Shown one piece after another: positions 9,311 through 20,578 of a stretch of DNA of 64,000 nt. The stretch's first letter is position 1. Each line of letters begins with the position of its first letter. The DNA is from CAVPDG01 sp963702535 (GTDB lineage Bacteria > Chloroflexota > Anaerolineae > Anaerolineales > UBA4823), in NCBI GenBank assembly GCA_963702535.1, contig CAVPDG010000004.1, forward strand, positions 434,001 to 498,000, in the 5' to 3' direction. The notes beneath the pieces are model-generated. The model searched no databases. It had not been told where the DNA came from and saw nothing but the letters and a program-made list of their open reading frames with translations. The translations under genes were made by a program, and so were the position numbers.

Positions 9311-9991
9311 TCAGCTGATGGTAAAACCGGATTCCCTTGCCAGCTCTGCCAGCTCGGCTTCTGCAAAGTGGTGCACGTAGCGCAAGCCCTGCCCGCCCTG
9401 TCGCCAGTCGAGCAGATAATCGCCCGGGTCTACGTCCTGCTCCGAGATGCCGGCCATCTCCCAGGGCTGGATGCGCTGGCGCAAGCGCGGGTTTTTCAGA
9501 AACTGCCACTCCGAATGGATCAATTGACCCTGCGGCTGGATCAGCGAGCGGATCTTCCCCAACAGGCTGGCTCTCGTTTGGGCGCCGGGGATATGGTGCA
9601 GGACGGCGAACGCCAGGATGGTATCGAAGGGCGGGCTTGCAGGCGCTTCAGGCTCGCCGGTCAAGACTGCCTCCCAGGTGGGAGATGCCAGGTCTGCCCG
9701 GCGGAAGCTGGCGTTCTTCAGCCCGGCGCAAACCGATCCTGCCTGCTCCAGCAGCCCCGGGCTGTTATCCACCCCGATGTACGTGGCGCCCGGGTATTTT
9801 TGAGCAATCTGGCTTGCCAGGTAGCCGTTGCCGCAGCCCAGGTCCAGGATGCGTCCGCAAGGCGGCAGCCGCTCGAGCATCTGGCGCACACCGGGCTGCA
9901 GGCGCATGCGACTGTCGGAGAATGGTGCGGCAAAGGTTTGGTAAAATTGGCGGTTAAGCGCCAGGATTTTTTGAACGGTATCGGGATTCAC
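9311..9991 (-). CDS. Class I SAM-dependent methyltransferase
   Basis: A 226-residue Methyltransf_25/12-type protein. Motif I is LDLGCGNGYLA, followed by the acidic strand TYIGVDNSP and a TILAFAVLHHIPG motif-IV region. The substrate is unknown. It starts with GTG at 9991. No Shine-Dalgarno site is visible, but a TATAAT lies exactly six bases upstream, so the transcript is probably leaderless. The frame is intact. It has the same orientation as the phosphoesterase, 120 bp away, and is divergent from elp3. Confidence 0.88.
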   Translation of the reverse strand: MNPDTVQKILALNRQFYQTFAAPFSDSRMRLQPGVRQMLERLPPCGRILDLGCGNGYLASQIAQKYPGATYIGVDNSPGLLEQAGSVCAGLKNASFRRADLASPTWEAVLTGEPEAPASPPFDTILAFAVLHHIPGAQTRASLLGKIRSLIQPQGQLIHSEWQFLKNPRLRQRIQPWEMAGISEQDVDPGDYLLDWRQGGQGLRYVHHFAEAELAELARESGFTIS

Positions 9992-9997
9992 CCGGTT

Positions 9998-10003
9998 ATT
10001 ATA
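9998..10003 (-). promoter_or_regulatory. -10 box for a leaderless methyltransferase mRNA
   Basis: TATAAT on the minus strand, six bases, then the GTG start codon at 9991. Confidence 0.5.
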
Positions 10004-10065
10004 AGCTGTTCTATCGATCCGGTTAGGCGCATACTGAAAGCCATGCTTACTTAAAGGTAATTTCG

Positions 10066-11668
10066 ATGGATCATCAGGATTGGTACGACCTGCGCCAACA
10101 GACGCCGGAAAAATTAGCCCTGGCTCGCCAGGTTTTGGAAGATGTGCGCACCGGGCGGAATGTAACCGACGCTCTGCGCCGGCACCCCCTGCCGGATGGC
10201 GGTTACCTGGGCAAGCAAATGCTGGTTGCGGCGTACCGTGAGCTTACCGAGAGCGGCGAATGGCAGGAAGACGCCCACCTCCTGGCGCGCATCCGGCTGA
10301 AGCCGGTCAGGACCCTCTCGGGCGTTACAACCGTCACCGTCTTGACCAAACCCTATCCTTGCCCCGGAAAATGCATCTTCTGCCCCAGCGACGTGCGTAT
10401 GCCCAAGAGCTACCTCCCCGACGAGCCGGGAGCCCGGCGAGGGCTGGAGAACGAGTTCGATCCCTACCGGCAGGTCGCCTCGCGGCTGGCTGCGCTCGAG
10501 GAGATCGGTCATCCAACGGATAAGGTCGAGCTGTTGGTCCTTGGCGGCACCTGGAGCGCCTACCGGCGCGATTATCAAGAATGGTTCATCCTGCGCTGTT
10601 TTGACGCCCTGAACGGCGTCGAATTCGGCGAGCCTGGCAGAGGCGCAGGAGCTGAACGAGACCAGCCGCCACCGAAACGTGGGCTTGGTTGTGGAGACGC
10701 GCCCCGACCATGTGGATGCTGGCGAGATGAGCTGGCTGCGGAAGCTGGGCGTCACCAAGATCCAGATGGGCGCGCAGAGCCTGGACGATGGCATCCTGGC
10801 GATCAACCAGCGCGGCCACACCGCCGAAGAAACGCGGCAGGCTGTGGCGCTCCTGCGCGCCTTCGGCTTCAAGATCGTCTTGCACTGGATGCCTAACCTG
10901 CTCGCCGCCACGCCGGACTCTGACCGGGTTGATTTCAGCCGCTTGTGGGATGGGTTTTGTCCCGATGAGATCAAGATATATCCCAACCAGCTTCTGGAGA
11001 ACACCGATCTTTACAGCTACTGGCAGCGGGGTGAGTACCAGCCCTATACCACCGAGCAGCTCATCCACCTCATCGCCGACGTGAAAGTTACCATTCCCCG
11101 CTATTGCCGGGTAAACCGGGTGATCCGGGATATCCCCTCCACCTATGTCGTCGATGGCAATAAGCGCACGAGCCTGCGCCAGGATGTCCACCTGGAGATG
11201 CAGCGCCGTAAGACAGCTTGCCAGTGTATCCGCTGCCGGGAAGTGCGCAGCCATTCCGTTGATACCCGCCGCCTGAGGCTCGATGACCTTGTTTACCCGG
11301 TTGGAGCAGCCGAGGAACACTTCCTCTCCTTTGTCACGCCGGATGACCTCCTGGCGGGATTCCTGCGCCTCTCGCTGCCTGGCGAAGGCTCGCCTGCCAC
11401 GGGTTTGCCAGACCTGGCGGGAGCAGCCATTATCCGCGAGGTACATGTGTATGGGCAGTCTCTGATGGTCGGTAAGGAACAGGCGGGCGCGGCGCAGCAC
11501 ATCGGGCTGGGAACCCGCTTGATCTACCAGGCGGAGCAGATCGCCAGCAGCCGCGGCTTTACCAGGCTGGCGGTTATTGCCGCCGTGGGCACCCGGCGCT
11601 ATTACCAGCGGCGTGGATTTGCCAAGGGTGAGTTTTACCTGGTCAAATCCCTCTCCTCCGCAGAGTAA
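10066..11668 (+). CDS. elp3: Elp3-type tRNA uridine(34) acetyltransferase/radical SAM enzyme, frameshifted
   Basis: About 534 residues. The N-terminal radical SAM half carries the Elp3 cluster motif YPCPGKCIFCPSD, followed by MPKSYLPDEPGA. The middle has LVVETRPDHV and the DEIKIYPNQLLENTDLY region. The C-terminal GNAT acetyltransferase part contains IREVHVYG...GLGTRLIYQAE and YYQRRGF. Elp3 family enzymes use acetyl-CoA and SAM to start cm5U-type modification of wobble uridine; stand-alone bacterial Elp3 is known from Dehalococcoides. The frame changes at about 10616-10625 (GTCGAATTC). Reading on in the second frame gives the family-typical ASLAEAQELNETSRHRNVG. An AAAGG site precedes the ATG. 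Confidence 0.9.
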
Positions 11669-11805
11669 ACGTCACCTGACCTGGACAGAATCGTGACACT
11701 TTGCAGGTAGGATGATGATAAGCGTCTCTTGATTTCATTCGCGAAACCTGTCACAATGATGCTGTTCGATCAGCCTTCTTTACACTACCAGAGAAAGGGA
11801 GAACT

Positions 11806-13732
<1,927 letters not shown>

Positions 13733-13755
13733 TTCCCCGAATTTCCGATCATCAG

Positions 13756-13790
13756 GACAGACTGGGCCTTCGCCCGGTCTGTCTTTTCTT
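13756..13790 (+). terminator. Rho-independent terminator of fhs
   Basis: 12-bp stem (13756-13767 with 13772-13783, one G-U pair), loop CTTC, then TTTTCTT. Confidence 0.88.
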
Positions 13791-13809
13791 AATAGGGGAT
13801 CGCTGCAGG

Positions 13810-13848
13810 TTCAGTGGAAATCGCCGTGGAATTACCCCCAAATTCGGA
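13810..13848 (-). repeat. Dispersed intergenic repeat, copy B (inverted)
   Basis: The reverse complement shares the core TTCCACGGCGATTTCCACTG with copies A and C. It lies downstream of the fhs terminator. Confidence 0.65.
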
Positions 13849-13984
13849 CATCGTCACGGTAAATCCCAATGAGCCTGGATGCATAACCTATAAAACCGTA
13901 AGGTTTATCCCGAAAAAAGTGCTCTATAATTTTGAATACGGGGTTTCTTGATCGCGAAAGCACGCTTAAAGGGAGCCAATCCAG

Positions 13985-16900
13985 GTGCAAGATAGGTCCT
14001 CACCCCCCATCGCGCGGGGGACGAAATTGATGTCCGTATTAAATGCAGCCTCCGTTTCGCTACAAAGCTCGATCTGTTCTGAGATGGAGGTCTATCGCGC
14101 CGTCAGTGAGCAGATCATGCAGCTCGGCTTGCGCGGCGGATTGAGCCTGCTGGATGAGACTGGCACGCGGTTGACCCTCCGCGCCGTTGCTCTCCCTGCG
14201 AGCACCATCCGCGCCCTCGAGAAGCTCACCGGATGTCCGTTTGGGCGGCTATACCTTCGAGGTTAACCAATCGGAGCTGTACCGGAAGGTCATCGAAAGC
14301 GGCGAGACCCGGTTTTCTGCAGACAGCAGCCGCCTACGGTGGATCTGCTCCCTGCCAGGATTCGCCCGTTTGCCGGGCAGGTTTTGAAGGTGCTTAGGCT
14401 CTCCGCCGGCTATTCACACACCGATCAAATCCAGAAGCAAGGTATTGGGCGTTCTCAACATCGTTGGGGATGCGCTCACCCTCGAGGATATCCCGGCTGT
14501 GGAAGCCATTGCCACCCAGGTGGGCATCGCCATCGAGAATGCGCACCTGTTAGCGTGGGCGGAGACCGAGCGGCGGCACCTGCAACTCTTATTCGACATC
14601 AACCGGGCGCTGGCTTCCAGCCTGAACCCGGATGACATCCTCGACCGCGCCATCAGCCTCACCTGCCAGGCGTTGGATGGCTCGGGTGGGCAGGCGTACC
14701 TGTATGCGCCGGAAGAGGGGCTTCTCAAGCTGCGGGCGTTGTCCGGCGAGATGTCTGCCTACTCACGCCAGGAGCTGGCGCAGCGCGTCTCATTGCGCCT
14801 GGGGGAGGGGCTGGCAGGCTGGGTAGCGCACTCTCTTGAGCCCGCCCTCGTCCCCGATGTTGCCTCAGACGCGCGTTGGCTGCACATCGCTGGCATCGAT
14901 GATGGCGTGCGCGCGGTCATCAGCGCCCCCGTCATAGTCGCCGAGCAGCTCCTGGGGGTGATCTCGGTGCTCAGCCCTCAGCCCGGTTTATTCGATCAGG
15001 AACATCTGGACCTGCTCTCCGCAATCTGCCAGGAGATCGGGCTGGCGTTGAGCAACGCTTACCAGTACCAGCGCATGCAGCGTCGCCTGGCGGAGACCAC
15101 CCTCATCCAGAATCTGGCGGAGATCTTCAACCAGCGCCTTGACCTGCAAAGCTTGCTGGATGAAGTGGTCCTGCAGCTTGTCCAGCGCTTCGGATATCCC
15201 CGGGTGGAAATCTACCTGGTGGAAGAAGATGGCTTGCTACAGCGCGCCCATTACGGCAAAGAGCCAAAAATATCGAAGATACCCTTTTCCCTCGGTGTGT
15301 TGGGGCGGGTGGCGCGCACCGGTCAGGCTGCCCTGGTGGTGGATGTAACCAAGGACCCCGATTATTACCCCTGCGTGGGAGAGACCGTGGCGGAGCTCGC
15401 CGTGCCCATCTGCCAGGGACCCGTGGTCATCGGCGTGATTAACATTGAAGCCGATCAATTTGGGGTGCTCACCGAGCAGGACCGTGACCTGCTCCAGGTG
15501 CTTGCCGGGCAGGTCTCGATCGCCCTGGAGAATGCCGTGCTTTACGAGCGTGTCCGCCTGCACGCTGAGGAGTTAGAGGGGACGGTAGCGCAGCGCACGT
15601 CTGAGCTGACCGAGCTCTATAAGCTCAGCCAGGAGATCGGCTACACCCTGTCCTTCGAAGGGCTGATGCGCTTGTTGCTCGGTCACCTGCGCAGCGCCAT
15701 GCGCGCCGAGCTGGCGGCGGGCGGCTTGTACTTCGCCGGCTACAACTTCCAGTTTATCGAGACCGGCAAACCGGTCGCCCCGCCTGCCATGTCTGCGTTG
15801 CGCGCATACTGGCGCGCCGCGCTTGAGTCGCAGGCGAAGATTAGCCCCAACTGGGATGAGTTATCCATCGAGGTGCTCTCAGCTGGCGATTTCAACGCCC
15901 GCGGCGCCCCCATCAGCCAGGTCGGCAGGCTGATCCACGCACCCATCCTCATCGGCGATGAGCTCGTAGGGCTGCTGATCGCTGCCTTCGAAGAGGACCA
16001 GGGTGATGCGGGCGAAGAGATCCGGCTGTTGGGCACCTTCGCCCACCAGGCAGCCATCGCTGTCCAGCGCCTGCGCGGCGTGCTGGCGGAAGAACAGAAA
16101 CGCCTGGAAAACCTGGTGGAGCACTTGCCGGTCGGCGTCTTGCTGCTGGATGAGGATTACCGCCTGCTCATGGCAAACCCTCTGGGAAAAGCTTTCCTCT
16201 CCGTGTTAAAAAGCGGGAATGTCAATGGCAGGCTTTCTCGCCTGGGTGCGCAGCGCATTGCCGACTTGCTGGCGCGGCACTCCGATTTGCTGCCGGTGGA
16301 GATCACCACGGAGGGCAACCCGCGCCGCATTTTCGAAGTGCAAGGGCGAGCAGTGGGCAAAGAACAGCGCCAGTGGGTGCTGACCTTGCGTGAGGTGACC
16401 GAGGAGCGCGATGTGCAATCGCGCATCCAGATGCAGGAGAGGCTGGCGACCGTCGGGCAGATGGCGGCAGGGATCGCCCATGACTTCAATAACATCATGG
16501 CAGCGATCCTGGTTTATACCGACCTGATGCGCAGCGATGCCGAAATGCCCGCCACCGCCCGCAACCAGCTCGGCATCATCCAGCAGCAGGTGCAGCGCGC
16601 CTCCAGCCTGATCCGCCAGATCCTGGATTTCAGCCGCCGCTCGGTGATGGAGCAGAGCTCGCTCGACCTCCTGCCCTTCATCAAAGAGCTGGACAAGATG
16701 CTGCGGCGGGTGCTGCCGGAGACGATCTCCCTGCGCCTCTCATACCAGCCTGGCGCCTACGTGGTCAACGCCGATCCCACCCGCCTGCAGCAGGCGTTGA
16801 TGAACCTGGCGGTGAACGGGCGGGATGCCATGCCGGAGGGCGGTAGCCTGCTGTTTGCGCTGGACCGTTTCGAGCTGCTGCCGGGCGAGACACCGCCGGT

Positions 16901-17558
16901 CGCCGAGATGCAGCCCGGCAAATGGATCCGGATTTGCGTGGCAGATACCGGCGTCGGCATTCCGCCTGAGAGCCTGGCGCATATCTTCGAGCCGTTCTAC
17001 ACCACCAAGCCGGTCGGGCAGGGTACCGGTCTCGGTTTGGCTCAGGTGTATGGCATCATCAAGCAGCACGACGGCTACATCGATGTGCAAAGCCAGCTTG
17101 GGCGAGGCGCATCCTTCAATATCTACCTGCCGGCTCAGGAGGCGCTGCAGCCTGTCATCCAGACTTCCGAGCCCCCACTTGCCCTGCACGGCGCTGGGCG
17201 CAGGGTGCTGGTGGTCGAAGATGACCATGCCACCCTGGCAGCCATCCGCGCCCTGTTGGAAGCCCATCATTACCAGGTGCTCACGGCTTCGAACGGCGCT
17301 GAAGCCTTGAAACGCTATGAATCCTTGCTGGGGTCGGTCGAGCTGGTGGTGAGCGATGTGGTCATGCCCCAGATGGGCGGTCTAGCGCTGTACCGCGAGA
17401 TCTCGCAGCAGTGGCCCCAGACAAAAATCCTCTTCATTACCGGGCACCCGTTGGGCAAAGAAAGCCAGGAACTGCTCGAAAACGGGAGCGTCTCCTGGCT
17501 GCAAAAGCCGTTCTCCGTCCAGCAGTTCAACCAGGCGGTGCTGAGCCTGGCAGGCTGA
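13985..17558 (+). CDS. Multi-GAF hybrid sensor histidine kinase with C-terminal receiver, frameshifted
   Basis: A soluble hybrid kinase of about 1190 residues with no membrane helix. Order: a GAF-like domain at the N-terminus, at least three more GAF domains, a coiled linker, a PAS-like segment (VGVLLLDEDYRLLMAN), then HisKA with the phosphorylated His in GIAHDFNNIMA. The HATPase domain has DTGVGIPPE and GTGLGLAQVYGI. A receiver domain follows with the acceptor Asp in VVSDVVMPQMGG. Soluble GAF kinases usually sense internal ligands or redox signals. The first 460 bp are broken: frames change near 14245, 14330 and 14430, and the GAF sequence runs GYTFEVNQSELYRK, then DLLPARIRPFAGQ, then VLGVLNIVGDAL. 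From 14445 on the frame is intact. AGGGAG precedes the GTG at 13985; an ATG at 14030 is an alternative start. Confidence 0.88.
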
Positions 17559-17578
17559 AAGGGGATTTTCTATTCAGT

Positions 17579-17707
17579 TTACTTGGCGATCAATCCAATG
17601 ACCCAGGTAAAGATGATGATCACCGCGATCACCCCGAAGATGATCTGCTGCCTGCGCATGCGGCGCTGCTCGTAATTGTTGGATGAACTACCCTTCTTAC
17701 TTGCCAT
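17579..17707 (-). CDS. Small membrane protein, 42 residues
   Basis: Short ORF with clear coding features: ATG at 17707 with a GGGAG site six bases upstream, a polar basic N-terminus (MASKKGSSSNNYEQRRMRRQ) and one hydrophobic helix (IIFGVIAVIIIFTWVIGLIA) ending in Lys-stop. The topology would leave the basic end in the cytoplasm. It lies between the kinase (convergent) and uvrC, 53 bp downstream of no other minus-strand stop, so it has its own promoter or is read from elsewhere. Function unknown. Confidence 0.7.
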   Translation of the reverse strand: MASKKGSSSNNYEQRRMRRQQIIFGVIAVIIIFTWVIGLIAK

Positions 17708-17760
17708 TCTATTCTCCCTGCTGAAGTTTCAACGGCGTGATTATACACGAATACCCATCT

Positions 17761-19623
17761 TCAGGTCAGGTTAGCTTTGATCCCCTGCGCCAGTTTTGGC
17801 GTGATGCCGGGGATGGCGATTAGCTCCTCGATGGAAGCATCCTGGATATCTTCGATCGAGCCGAAGTGGCTGAGTAGCTGCTTGCGCCGCGCCGGTCCGA
17901 TGCCCGGGATCGTTTCCAAGCGGGATGCCAGTCCTTGCTTGGTGCGCAGGTTGCGGTGCGAGGTGATGGCGAAGCGGTGGGCTTCATCGCGCACGCGCTG
18001 CACCAGGTAGAGCCCCTGCGAGTGGCGCGGCAGCATCACCGATGCCGGGCGAGCAGGCAGAAACAGCTCCTCGTTCTGCTTGGCAAGCCCCGCTACGGGC
18101 ACCTTGCCCAGCAGCCCAAAGCGCTCCAGCACGGCAACCGCCCGGCTGAGCTGCCCTTTGCCCCCGTCCACCAGCAGCAAGTCGGGCAGCAGGGAAAAGG
18201 CGGCGTCTGGCTTCTTGCCCGGCGCCTCCGCCAGCTCCTGCGCCGCCTGCCAGCGGTTGAAGCGCCGGTTGAGCGCTTCTTCCATGCTGGCGAAATCGTC
18301 CGGACCCACCACGCTGCGGATGTTGAAGCGGCGGTAGTGCCCTTTCTTGGGCACGCCCTGCTCGAAGACCACCATGCTGCCCACGGCAGCCGTGCCCTGG
18401 GTGTTGGAGATATCGAAGCACTCGATGCGGTTGGGTGGGGTGGGCAAGCCCAGGGCAGTTTGCAGCTCGGAGAGCGCCTGCTCCTGGCGATGGGTATCTG
18501 CCTGCCACTGCGCTTTGAGGGCTGCCATGGTCTCGGCGGCGTTCTCCGCCGCCATCTGGATCAGCTCCTGTTGCGCTCCCTGGTGTGGCACCAGGATCTC
18601 CACCTTGTTCCCCGAGCTTTTCTGGTTGAGCCACTGGCGGATGATCTGCGCCTCTTCCACCTCCTGCGGCAGCAGCACCTGGGCGGGGACGTTGGGCGCC
18701 TGGTCGTAGAACTGCTTGAGGAAGGCGGTGATCACGCTGGCGTCCGGCGTGTCTTCCGTGCCTTCCATCAGGAAGTAATCTCTGCCGATCAGCTTGCCGC
18801 TGCGGATGAAGAAGACCTGGATGCAGGCTTCGCCGTCTGAGCGCGCCATGGCGATGACATCCGAATCGACGTACTCGCTGGAGATCACCTTCTGCCGCTC
18901 CACCACGTTCTCGATGGCGCGCAACTGGTCGCGGATGGCGGCGGCTTTTTCGAAGCGCAGCTCATCGGAGGCTTTCTGCATCTCAGCCTGCAGGCGGGTG
19001 ACCACCGGCTCGGTGCGACCCAGCAAGAACTGGCACAGGTCATCGATCATCTGGCGGTAGCCCGCCTGGTCCACCGCCCCGATGCAGGGTCCGGTGCAGA
19101 GCTTGATATCGTAGTACAGGCAGGCGCGCTCATCCTGCCCGGTGATGACCCGGTCGCAGGTCAGGTAAGGGAAAATACGCCGCAGCACGTCCAGCGTCTG
19201 GTGCACCGCCCACACGCTGGTGTAGGGACCGAAGTAGCGCGAGCCGTCTTGCGTCATCTGGCGCGTCACGGTCAGCCTGGGGTAGGGATCAGCCCAATGG
19301 ACTTTGATGTACGGGTAGCGCTTGTCGTCTTTCAGGCGGATGTTGTAGTGCGGGCGGTGCTTCTTGATCAGGTTCATCTCCAGGATCAAGGCTTCCAGCT
19401 CGGAATCCACTACGATCCAGTCGATGTCGCTGATCTTGCGCACCAATTGCTGAGTCTTGGGGTCTTGGCGGGCGCTGCTGTGGAAGTAGGAGCGCACGCG
19501 GTTGCGCAGGTTGATCGCCTTGCCGACGTAGATCACCTTGCCAGCCTGGTCTTTCATGATATAGCAGCCGGGCTTGGTGGGCAGGGTATCCAGCAGGGCT
19601 TCAAGGGAGGCAGGAGCGTTCAT
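17761..19623 (-). CDS. uvrC: UvrABC system protein C
   Basis: The 620-residue endonuclease subunit of nucleotide excision repair. An N-terminal GIY-YIG nuclease (KPGCYIMKDQAGKVIYVGKA) is followed by the UVR motif (SDELRFEKAAAIRDQLRAIE). The RNase H-like half contains IECFDISNTQGT and LLLVDGGKGQL, and a C-terminal tandem helix-hairpin-helix has IPGIGPARRKQLL and AIPGITPKLA. The frame is intact and the length is normal. A TAAAAT lies nine bases upstream of the ATG, so the leader is very short. It is divergent from the cinA-like gene. Confidence 0.97.
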   Translation of the reverse strand: MNAPASLEALLDTLPTKPGCYIMKDQAGKVIYVGKAINLRNRVRSYFHSSARQDPKTQQLVRKISDIDWIVVDSELEALILEMNLIKKHRPHYNIRLKDDKRYPYIKVHWADPYPRLTVTRQMTQDGSRYFGPYTSVWAVHQTLDVLRRIFPYLTCDRVITGQDERACLYYDIKLCTGPCIGAVDQAGYRQMIDDLCQFLLGRTEPVVTRLQAEMQKASDELRFEKAAAIRDQLRAIENVVERQKVISSEYVDSDVIAMARSDGEACIQVFFIRSGKLIGRDYFLMEGTEDTPDASVITAFLKQFYDQAPNVPAQVLLPQEVEEAQIIRQWLNQKSSGNKVEILVPHQGAQQELIQMAAENAAETMAALKAQWQADTHRQEQALSELQTALGLPTPPNRIECFDISNTQGTAAVGSMVVFEQGVPKKGHYRRFNIRSVVGPDDFASMEEALNRRFNRWQAAQELAEAPGKKPDAAFSLLPDLLLVDGGKGQLSRAVAVLERFGLLGKVPVAGLAKQNEELFLPARPASVMLPRHSQGLYLVQRVRDEAHRFAITSHRNLRTKQGLASRLETIPGIGPARRKQLLSHFGSIEDIQDASIEELIAIPGITPKLAQGIKANLT

Positions 19624-19669
19624 GGCAGGATCATTTTAACATGAGATGTGGGGCATCCAAAAATAGCAC

Positions 19670-19675
19670 TATAAT
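19670..19675 (+). promoter_or_regulatory. -10 box placing the cinA-like transcript start on its ATG
   Basis: TATAAT at 19670-19675, six bases, then ATG at 19682. No Shine-Dalgarno site fits in the gap. The -35 region is weak. Confidence 0.5.
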
Positions 19676-19681
19676 TAGCGC

Positions 19682-20578
19682 ATGACCCCACAAAAGATCG
19701 AGATAACCATTGGCGAGCTGCTGCGCAGCCGCGGGCTGCACCTGGCAACGGCTGAATCTTGCACAGGGGGGCTGATCGGGCACCGCCTGACGGCTATCCC
19801 CGGCTCGTCGGATTACTACCTGGGCGGTGTGATCGCCTACGCCAACGCGGTGAAAGTATCGGCGCTGGGTGTGCGCCAGCAGACGCTGGACGAGAGCGGC
19901 GCAGTCAGCCGCGAGACGGCGTTGGAGATGGCGGGCGGCGTGCGGCGGGCGCTGCGCGCCGATATCGGGCTTTCGGTGAGCGGCGTCGCCGGTCCGGGGG
20001 GCGGCACGCCGGAGAAGCCGGTGGGACTGGTCTGGATCGGGTTGATCGCCCCCCAAGCCATCGCCGCCCGGCGCTTCCGCTTTACCGGCGAGCGCAACCA
20101 GATCACGACGCAGGCGGCGCAGGCAGCCCTCGATCTGCTGGAGGATTACCTGCAGGGCAAGCTGGCAGGCGCCGGGGACGCCATCCAGGTCAGCCGCGAG
20201 CCGGGCGTGCCGGTGGATGTGCAGGCGCGCTCCAACGCGCAGGGGCAGGTGTTGCCGGTCAGCCTGGCGCTGGATGGGATCCGCTACCGGGTGGAATTGA
20301 TCGGCAGGCGCTGGCAGGACGCCGAGGGCGAGCATATCCTGGTGATGATCAAGGGCGGCAAGGTCTTCGAGCTGCTGCACGCCACCCCTGGCGGGGCGTG
20401 GAGCGCCCGCGAGACGGGTAAAACCAAGCCGTCTGGCGTGAATCAGCCCAAACGGGCGCGTTCTTCTTCCACGATCTTCTCCTCCAGCTTGCGGAAGAGC
20501 GGGGCGGGCTCCTTGAGCGCCTGCCCGGCGGGGAGCTGGCTGGGCTGCCAGCTCCCGCTGGCGGCGCCCGGCTGGTAG
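19682..20578 (+). CDS. CinA-like nicotinamide-nucleotide amidase with C-terminal extension
   Basis: Residues 1-165 are a CinA C-terminal (PncC) domain, which deamidates NMN in pyridine nucleotide salvage. The motifs ATAESCTGGLIG, PGSSDYYLGGVIAYAN and VSGVAGPGGGTPEKPVG are present. Residues about 175-245 (PVDVQARSNAQGQVLPVSL to GGKVFELLHAT) are a small extra domain that looks like the DUF6504-type domain found beside other DNA-related enzymes; this link is tentative. The last 45 residues are low-complexity and run antisense into the 3' end of metG. A TAA at 20419-20421 in another frame would end the protein cleanly, so a late one-base indel is likely. Confidence 0.8.
   Translation: MTPQKIEITIGELLRSRGLHLATAESCTGGLIGHRLTAIPGSSDYYLGGVIAYANAVKVSALGVRQQTLDESGAVSRETALEMAGGVRRALRADIGLSVSGVAGPGGGTPEKPVGLVWIGLIAPQAIAARRFRFTGERNQITTQAAQAALDLLEDYLQGKLAGAGDAIQVSREPGVPVDVQARSNAQGQVLPVSLALDGIRYRVELIGRRWQDAEGEHILVMIKGGKVFELLHATPGGAWSARETGKTKPSGVNQPKRARSSSTIFSSSLRKSGAGSLSACPAGSWLGCQLPLAAPGW

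Noticed and set aside
17935..18840. 301-codon plus-strand frame inside uvrC
   Set aside because: It is an antisense shadow of uvrC, rich in Leu, Arg and His with no domain.
20421..20578. Last 50 residues of the cinA-like frame as a real domain
   Set aside because: They are low-complexity and antisense to the metG 3' end. A nearby out-of-frame TAA suggests they arise from an indel.
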